Positions 55,823-60,201 of a stretch of DNA of 60,201 bases are shown piece by piece. This DNA comes from Flavobacteriales bacterium (GTDB lineage Bacteria; Bacteroidota; Bacteroidia; Flavobacteriales_D; Sanyastnellaceae): NCBI GenBank assembly GCA_019694805.1, contig JAIBBG010000014.1, forward strand, positions 1 to 60,201, in the 5' to 3' direction. Within the stretch, counting starts at the first letter, position 1, and each line of letters begins with the position of its first letter. The position numbers and the translations under genes were made by a program. Under the pieces are notes generated by a model. That model was given only the letters and a program-made list of their open reading frames with translations. It was not told the origin of the DNA and did no database searches.

Positions 55823-56410
55823 TTACGAAAGGGTCATTTCCATCTGATGTTTTTCAATGAGTTTTCTGAGGTTAATCAAAGCATATCGCATACGGCCGAG
55901 TGCTGTGTTGATGCTGATATCAAGTTGCTCGGAAATTTCCTTGAAACTCATATCATAATAAAGACGCATCATGACAATCTCCTTTTGTTCCATCGGCAGA
56001 TAATTCAGCAAGCGCTTTGTGTCAGTCAGGACTTCTGCATTCATATGCGATTCTTCCGAATTTTTTTCGTCATTTCCAATGAAATCAAACGGATTGTAAT
56101 CATCACGTTCGCGTGTCACAGGCATTTTCTTCTTTCCTCGGAAATAGTCGATGCAGAGATTGTGCGCAATTCGCATTACCCAGGCACTAAATTTCCCTTC
56201 TTCATTGTAATTCCCTTCCTTCAGTGCATGAATGGCACGAACAAACGTGTCTTGAAAGATGTCCTCGGCTACTGCACGGTCTTTCACGTACATCATGATT
56301 TTACCGAATACACGACTCTTGTAGCGTTTCAATAGCTCCTCGAATCCTTCTTCCTTACCGTTGTAGTAAATTTCGACCAGTTGACGGTCGGTCATTTGTT
56401 GAACACGCAT
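55823..56410 (-). CDS. ECF-type RNA polymerase sigma factor (sigma-70 family)
   Basis: 195 residues. Region 2 ('FEELLKRYKSRVFGKIMMYVKDRAVAEDIFQDTFVRAIHAL', 'FSAWVMRIAHNLCIDYFRGKKK') and region 4 ('LPMEQKEIVMMRLYYDMSFKEISEQLDISINTALGRMRYALINLRKLI') are present without region 1 or 3, the ECF layout. It directs RNA polymerase to a regulon that cannot be named; in Porphyromonas an ECF factor (SigP) controls T9SS genes, a possibility only. No anti-sigma gene is adjacent. Unusually it has a perfect Shine-Dalgarno site and its own terminator. Confidence 0.95.
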   Translation of the reverse strand: MRVQQMTDRQLVEIYYNGKEEGFEELLKRYKSRVFGKIMMYVKDRAVAEDIFQDTFVRAIHALKEGNYNEEGKFSAWVMRIAHNLCIDYFRGKKKMPVTRERDDYNPFDFIGNDEKNSEESHMNAEVLTDTKRLLNYLPMEQKEIVMMRLYYDMSFKEISEQLDISINTALGRMRYALINLRKLIEKHQMEMTLS

Positions 56411-56414
56411 AATT

Positions 56415-56421
56415 CCCTCCT
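56415..56421 (-). promoter_or_regulatory. strong Shine-Dalgarno site of the ECF sigma gene
   Basis: Minus-strand AGGAGGG, with four bases (AATT) between it and the ATG at 56410. Most starts in this window lack any such purine tract, as expected for Bacteroidota, so this site stands out. Confidence 0.85.
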
Positions 56422-56642
56422 CTTTTTTTAGGTTCTGATGTTTGTCTTACTTAGAACAAAGAGTAGAATTTATCCTTATAGATCGTGCGCGTGTTTGGTT
56501 TGGGTGGTTGGTTACCCGCAGATAACGCCACCGAATTTGTTTTATTGTGTACCAGACCAAAAAATTTCAATCCGATATCCAAATATAGGGAGAATTTCTG
56601 AATTTCCAAGAAAAAACTCAATAATTATGAATTGTGAAGTGA

Positions 56643-56688
56643 TGAGTATTGAGATGTTGAGGCTATACAGCCCTATTCTCAATACTCA
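56643..56688. repeat. 12-bp inverted repeat formed by opposed heptamer arrays
   Basis: TGAGTATTGAGA (56643-56654) and TCTCAATACTCA (56677-56688) are perfectly complementary with a 22-nt loop. The left arm ends a minus-sense heptamer series (ATTATGA, ATTGTGA, AGTGATG, AGTATTG); the right arm begins a plus-sense one. Confidence 0.9.
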
Positions 56689-56714
56689 ATACTAACTACT
56701 CACTACTTACTAAG
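56673..56714. repeat. heptamer array (CAATACT/CACTACT family) x6
   Basis: Units CTATTCT, CAATACT twice, AACTACT, CACTACT, TACTAAG in strict 7-nt period. Confidence 0.85.
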
Positions 56715-56745
56715 ACGATTCACACCCATTTTCGTCCCTTCGTGT

Positions 56746-56780
56746 AATTTTAAATTTTAAATCCCGAATTTTAAATTCCT
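56746..56780. repeat. heptamer array (AATTTTA) x5
   Basis: Units AATTTTA, AATTTTA, AATCCCG, AATTTTA, AATTCCT in strict 7-nt period, just upstream of the -7-like box of the M49 peptidase gene. Confidence 0.8.
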
Positions 56781-56784
56781 TCAA

Positions 56785-56792
56785 TAGTTTCG
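56785..56792 (+). promoter_or_regulatory. -7-like box of the M49 peptidase gene
   Basis: TAGTTTCG resembles TAnnTTyG and lies 24 nt before the ATG at 56817. No TTG at -33; the heptamer array occupies that region. Confidence 0.35.
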
Positions 56793-56816
56793 TCACCCAA
56801 AATTTCATCAATCTAC

Positions 56817-58877
56817 ATGAAAATCTCTCACATCCTGTATTCCGGACTTATTGCTGTTGCATTGGGCTCGTGTTCAGAACAACCGAAAAATGCTCCGGTT
56901 GAAACCAAAAAGGAAGAACAACCTGCCGATCAAAAAATTATCGGTGAAGATGGTAAACTCTATCAGAGTGAGCAATTCGCTGACCTTCGTGTTTTGCATT
57001 ACTACATCCCTCAATGGGATTCGTTGGATCCAAAACAAAAGGAATTGGTCTATTATCTCTATGAAGCTGGTCTCGCCGGAAGAGATATCATGTGGGATCA
57101 GAACTGCAAATACAACCTGGCCATACGACATGCATTGGAAAATATTTACTCCAATTATCAAGGCGATAAAAACGCCGATGGCTGGAAAAATCTGGTGATC
57201 TACATGAAGCAGTTGTGGGCACACAATGGTATTCACCACCATTACAATAACAATAAAATTGTTCCGGCATTCACCGAGGCTTATTTCGACGAAGTGGCCA
57301 AAGCAACCAATACTACCATCAGCGCTGATGCCAAACGCGCAATCTTCGACCCAACATTTATGGCCATGAAAGTCGAAAGCGACGTGAACAAAGATCTCGT
57401 GGCTTCCTCAGCGGTAAATTTCTATGAAGGTGTTACAAATGCTGAAGTGGAGGAGTATTATGCCAAATTGCGCAAACCCAATGATCGTTCGCCGGTTGAA
57501 TATGGATTGAATAGCAAACTGGTGAAGGAGAATGGTGTCATCGTGGAAAAACCATGGAAAGTAGGTGGCATGTACTCAGCTGCCATTGAAAAAGTTGTGA
57601 TGTGGTTAGAAAAAGCGGAAGGCGTTGCAGAGAATCCAAAACAAGCTGCTGCGCTGCGTTCATTGATTGAATACTATAAAACTGGTGACCTGAAAAAATG
57701 GGCCAACTTCAATATCACATGGGTGAATGCCACTGAAGGGGATATTGATTTCATACAGGGTTATGTGGAAACTTACAATGACCCAATCGGAATGAGGGGT
57801 TCTTACGAAAGCGTGGTTGAGATCAAGGATTTCGAAGCATCTCAACGCATGAAGGTCATGATGGACAATGCACAATGGTTCGAAGACAATAGCTCCACCG
57901 CCAAAGAACACAAAAAGGAAAAGGTGGTGGGCATCACATACAATATCGTGAATGTAGCTGGCGAATCAGGTGATTCTTCACCACAAACACCAATCGGAGT
58001 AAATCTTCCGAATGCCAACTGGATTCGCGCTACTCACGGAAGCAAAAGTGTGAGCTTGGGCAATATCGAAGAATCTTACGAAAAGGCCAGCGGATCAAGT
58101 CTATTGGCTGAATTTGCTCACGATGAAGAAGAAATTCGTCTCGCTAAAGAATACGGTGGAATTGCAGGTAAACTACATACTGCAATGCACGAAGTGATCG
58201 GACACGCCAGCGGAAAAATCAATGATGGTGTGGGTCAACCTCGCGAAATGCTGAAAAATTATGCGAGCACCATCGAAGAAGGTCGCGCTGATCTCGTTGC
58301 TCTCTACTTCATCATGGATCAAAAACTGGTTGATCTCGGATTGATGCCAAGCCTCGAAGTAGGCAAAGCAGAATACGATAGCTATCTGAGAAATGGCCTG
58401 CTGGTGCAATTGCGTAGAGTGGGTGAAGGCAAAGACCTGGAAGAAGCACACATGCGCAATCGCGCCTGGATTTCGAATTGGTTATTGGAGAAAGGCAAAG
58501 CGGATGGCAGCATCGCTGAAGTGAACCGTGATGGCAAACTTTATTACGATATCAAGGACTATAATAAAATGCGCGAAAATGTGGGCCTGTTGCTGAAAGA
58601 AGTACAACGCATCACCAGCGAAGGTGATTTCAATGCTGCTGCTGCTTTGGCGGATAATTATGGTAAAAAAGTGGATCAGGCTATTCGCAAACAAGTGATT
58701 GATCGCGCAGCCAAATTCAATATCGCTCCATTCAATGCCATGGTGAATCCACAACTCACTCCTGTGATGGATGAATCTGGAAAAATCACTGATGTGAAAG
58801 TGACATATCCTGAAAGTTTCACCGAACAAATGTTGGGTTATGGTAAAAACTACTCATTCCTTCCTTTGGAGAATTGA
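56817..58877 (+). CDS. M49 (dipeptidyl-peptidase III) family zinc peptidase, lipoprotein
   Basis: 686 residues. The signal sequence ends in a lipobox 'LGSC' at ~16-19, so it is likely membrane-anchored. The M49 zinc signature is 'MHEVIGHASGK' (HExxxH, His458, Glu459, His463) with the second motif 'EEGRAD' (Glu487-488) in 'NYASTIEEGRADLVALY', both intact. 'THGSKSVSLGNI' is another conserved block. DPP III enzymes release dipeptides from short peptides. A typical Bacteroidota secreted relative. Strong terminator follows. Confidence 0.95.
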   Translation: MKISHILYSGLIAVALGSCSEQPKNAPVETKKEEQPADQKIIGEDGKLYQSEQFADLRVLHYYIPQWDSLDPKQKELVYYLYEAGLAGRDIMWDQNCKYNLAIRHALENIYSNYQGDKNADGWKNLVIYMKQLWAHNGIHHHYNNNKIVPAFTEAYFDEVAKATNTTISADAKRAIFDPTFMAMKVESDVNKDLVASSAVNFYEGVTNAEVEEYYAKLRKPNDRSPVEYGLNSKLVKENGVIVEKPWKVGGMYSAAIEKVVMWLEKAEGVAENPKQAAALRSLIEYYKTGDLKKWANFNITWVNATEGDIDFIQGYVETYNDPIGMRGSYESVVEIKDFEASQRMKVMMDNAQWFEDNSSTAKEHKKEKVVGITYNIVNVAGESGDSSPQTPIGVNLPNANWIRATHGSKSVSLGNIEESYEKASGSSLLAEFAHDEEEIRLAKEYGGIAGKLHTAMHEVIGHASGKINDGVGQPREMLKNYASTIEEGRADLVALYFIMDQKLVDLGLMPSLEVGKAEYDSYLRNGLLVQLRRVGEGKDLEEAHMRNRAWISNWLLEKGKADGSIAEVNRDGKLYYDIKDYNKMRENVGLLLKEVQRITSEGDFNAAAALADNYGKKVDQAIRKQVIDRAAKFNIAPFNAMVNPQLTPVMDESGKITDVKVTYPESFTEQMLGYGKNYSFLPLEN

Positions 58878-58898
58878 TGTAGAAATAATAAGAAATGA

Positions 58899-58926
58899 AA
58901 AACGGGGCCTCGTGCCCCGTTTTTTT
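58899..58926 (+). terminator. terminator of the M49 peptidase gene (possibly bidirectional)
   Basis: Stem AAACGGGGC/GCCCCGTTT with loop CTCGT, followed by a run of T and preceded by A-rich sequence. It lies between convergent genes and could stop both transcripts. Confidence 0.92.
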
Positions 58927-58947
58927 ATGTCAGAATTTTATGGATGT

Positions 58948-59895
58948 CTATGGATGTGAAGCTCGTCGCAAACGATCATTGATTGCCAAGCCAATGCCGG
59001 TATCGGGAACCGTTTCTGCGAGGATAAAATCGCCGGGCTGACTGTCTAAGATTCTCATTGCTGTGAAAAGATTGCGAGCGGCTTCGTGTAAATCTCCCTT
59101 TTCGGATAATCGGTAATTGCGATATCCAAAGTATTGTTCCTGAAAACTAAGAATAGAGATGTTCTGCGTGTATTGTTCCAACAATTCCTGGATGTTGCCA
59201 AGAATAAGCTTTTTACGCGGAGCATAATGCGACAACATCATCCCCGGTGCTTGTGGTGAACTCGAACTGTTGGTCTGAACTTCCACTTCACCAATCACAG
59301 AGGTGATAGATTCTACAGACACGCCACCAAGTCGCAGAATCTTTGGTGGTGTGACGGTGCAATCAATAATGGTTGATTCTACACCCACGCGACATTCGCC
59401 ACCATCGATGATCAACTCGATTTTTTCACCCAATTGATCCGCTACGTGAGATGCCCTTGTCGGAGAAATATATCCAAACGGATTTGCGCTCGGTGCCGCG
59501 AGCGGCAATTTCAATTGTTCGAGGAGTTCCAGTGTAAGTCTGTGATCCGGCATACGCACACCAACAGTAGGAAGACCGGAAGTCACCACATCCGGGATGA
59601 GATCATTGCGCTGAAGTAAGATGGTCAGTGGTCCGGGCCAGAAAGCATCCATGAGCAATCGTGCTGAAGGACTTATTTCCTGTACATATTTCTCTACTTC
59701 ATTTTTCGAATAAACATGCACAATGAGTGGATCAAATGATGGACGATTTTTGGTTTCGAAAATGCGTATCACCGCGTCTGCATCCAGCGCATTGGCTGCA
59801 AGTCCATAAACGGTTTCAGTCGGAATAGCAACTAGTTTTCCGGCTTTAAGCAACTCACATGCTTGAGCAATATTGGTATGGATCGCGGCGGACAT
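58948..59895 (-). CDS. tsaC: L-threonylcarbamoyladenylate synthase (Sua5/YwlC type)
   Basis: 315 residues: the YrdC domain (~1-200) plus a C-terminal Sua5 domain, so the long type. 'LKAGKLVAIPTETVYGLAANALD' is the conserved N-terminal motif, and 'FWPGPLTILL', 'PTVGVRMPDH', 'APSANPFGYISPT' and 'GVESTIIDC' line the substrate pocket. It makes threonylcarbamoyl-AMP from threonine, bicarbonate and ATP for tRNA t6A37 modification. Essential and well conserved. The TsaB/D/E partners are not in this window. Confidence 0.96.
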   Translation of the reverse strand: MSAAIHTNIAQACELLKAGKLVAIPTETVYGLAANALDADAVIRIFETKNRPSFDPLIVHVYSKNEVEKYVQEISPSARLLMDAFWPGPLTILLQRNDLIPDVVTSGLPTVGVRMPDHRLTLELLEQLKLPLAAPSANPFGYISPTRASHVADQLGEKIELIIDGGECRVGVESTIIDCTVTPPKILRLGGVSVESITSVIGEVEVQTNSSSSPQAPGMMLSHYAPRKKLILGNIQELLEQYTQNISILSFQEQYFGYRNYRLSEKGDLHEAARNLFTAMRILDSQPGDFILAETVPDTGIGLAINDRLRRASHP

Positions 59896-59947
59896 TCGGC
59901 AACAAATATCAGTCGCAGGTGTTAAATAATAGTGGTTCTGTCGATGT

Positions 59948-60201
59948 TTATTCCGTAAAGGCTAAAATCAGCGACAATTGATGAAAATATAATGGTCCTG
60001 AATATGGGTTCAGGTTGATGTTTCGAAACCCATAACTGTATCTGATTTCAGGTTGAATGCTGAATGGCTTCAACACCTTTTCGCATCCAATACCCACGTC
60101 CATAGCGACATCGCTGCGATATCCATAATTTCCTTGTGGTAGATTTTCCTGCTTCACCGGAATACGCAGGTTGGGACCGATGGTGAGGAAGGGCTTATAT
60201 G
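59948..60201 (-). CDS. Outer-membrane beta-barrel protein, C-terminal part only (PorT-like?)
   Basis: About 84 codons, with the N-terminus outside the right edge; the frame is open to the border. Strands such as 'FLTIGPNLRIPVKQEN', 'DVAMDVGIGCEKVLKPFSIQPEIRYSYGFRNI' and the ending 'YFHQLSLILAFTE' (terminal aromatic/hydrophobic strand) indicate a beta-barrel of the porin-like type. The 'PEIRYSYGFRNI' block is reminiscent of PorT, a T9SS assembly protein, but the fragment is too short to decide. Confidence 0.75.
   Translation of the reverse strand, partial: YKPFLTIGPNLRIPVKQENLPQGNYGYRSDVAMDVGIGCEKVLKPFSIQPEIRYSYGFRNINLNPYSGPLYFHQLSLILAFTE

Larger units (their letters stand above)
56411..56816. 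other. 406-bp divergent region with heptamer repeats
   Basis: Between the sigma and M49 peptidase genes. It holds the sigma Shine-Dalgarno site, an inverted pair of heptamer arrays, an AATTTTA heptamer array and a -7-like box before the peptidase gene. No ORF is convincing. Confidence 0.7.

Overview
The window looks like a piece of a Bacteroidota chromosome, most probably from the Flavobacteriales or a close lineage. Seven proteins end in type IX secretion (T9SS) sorting domains, either type A 'YPNP...' tails or type B 'gliding-motility-associated' tails. Promoters match the Bacteroidetes consensus TTG-N17-23-TAnnTTTG, Shine-Dalgarno sites are almost absent, and the housekeeping genes (ligA, fabI, trmB, mrp) look Bacteroidota-like. 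No rRNA, tRNA, CRISPR array, transposase, integrase or phage gene was seen.

Layout. 1-2.4 kb: a TonB-dependent receptor cut by the left edge. 2.5-19.4 kb: cell-surface and secreted proteins. These are a giant BNR/MopE-repeat T9SS protein, an FG-GAP T9SS protein, a CotH-kinase/lamin-tail T9SS protein, two tandem DUF6265-like lipoproteins, an L-type lectin T9SS protein and a probable outer-membrane barrel protein, with a small DinB/DUF1572-like enzyme among them. 19.4-30 kb: a metzincin protease, ligA overlapping a cation efflux gene, a zinc-ribbon/HhH protein, a membrane protein, an alpha/beta hydrolase and a large SprB-like-repeat T9SS protein. 30.2-36.7 kb: a plus-strand housekeeping run (metallophosphoesterase, HI0933-type flavoprotein, FabI, TrmB, alkyltransferase-like protein, patatin, then Mrp and Nfu), interrupted by a repeat-rich 0.6-kb gap.

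36.9-45.6 kb: a T9SS-tagged esterase, a ferredoxin-NADP reductase/ferredoxin pair, then a six-gene minus-strand nucleotide-sugar/polysaccharide cluster. In transcription order this is UDP-glucuronate decarboxylase, MORN/TonB-CTD protein, WbpD-like acetyltransferase, UDP-sugar dehydrogenase, dTDP-glucose 4,6-dehydratase and a CpsB-like PHP phosphatase. 45.7-52.3 kb: a B12/siderophore-type binding lipoprotein, several small poorly known genes, a short secreted TonB-CTD protein and an S41 protease. 52.4-60.2 kb: an FG-GAP T9SS protein, an ECF sigma factor, an M49 peptidase lipoprotein, a Sua5-type tRNA-modification enzyme and the C-terminal end of an outer-membrane protein.

No wholly new multi-gene system could be demonstrated. 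The most interesting signals are non-coding. (i) At least seven genes have the -7 promoter box only 4-5 nt before the ATG, implying leaderless or near-leaderless mRNAs. (ii) The ECF sigma gene carries a perfect Shine-Dalgarno site, unlike the other starts inspected. (iii) Degenerate 7-nt-periodic repeat arrays of several sequence types sit in three intergenic regions, one of them forming the 3' end of a gene and one arranged as an inverted pair. (iv) A 120-bp tandem duplication is built on these repeats. All functional calls come from reading the sequence by eye, without database searches.
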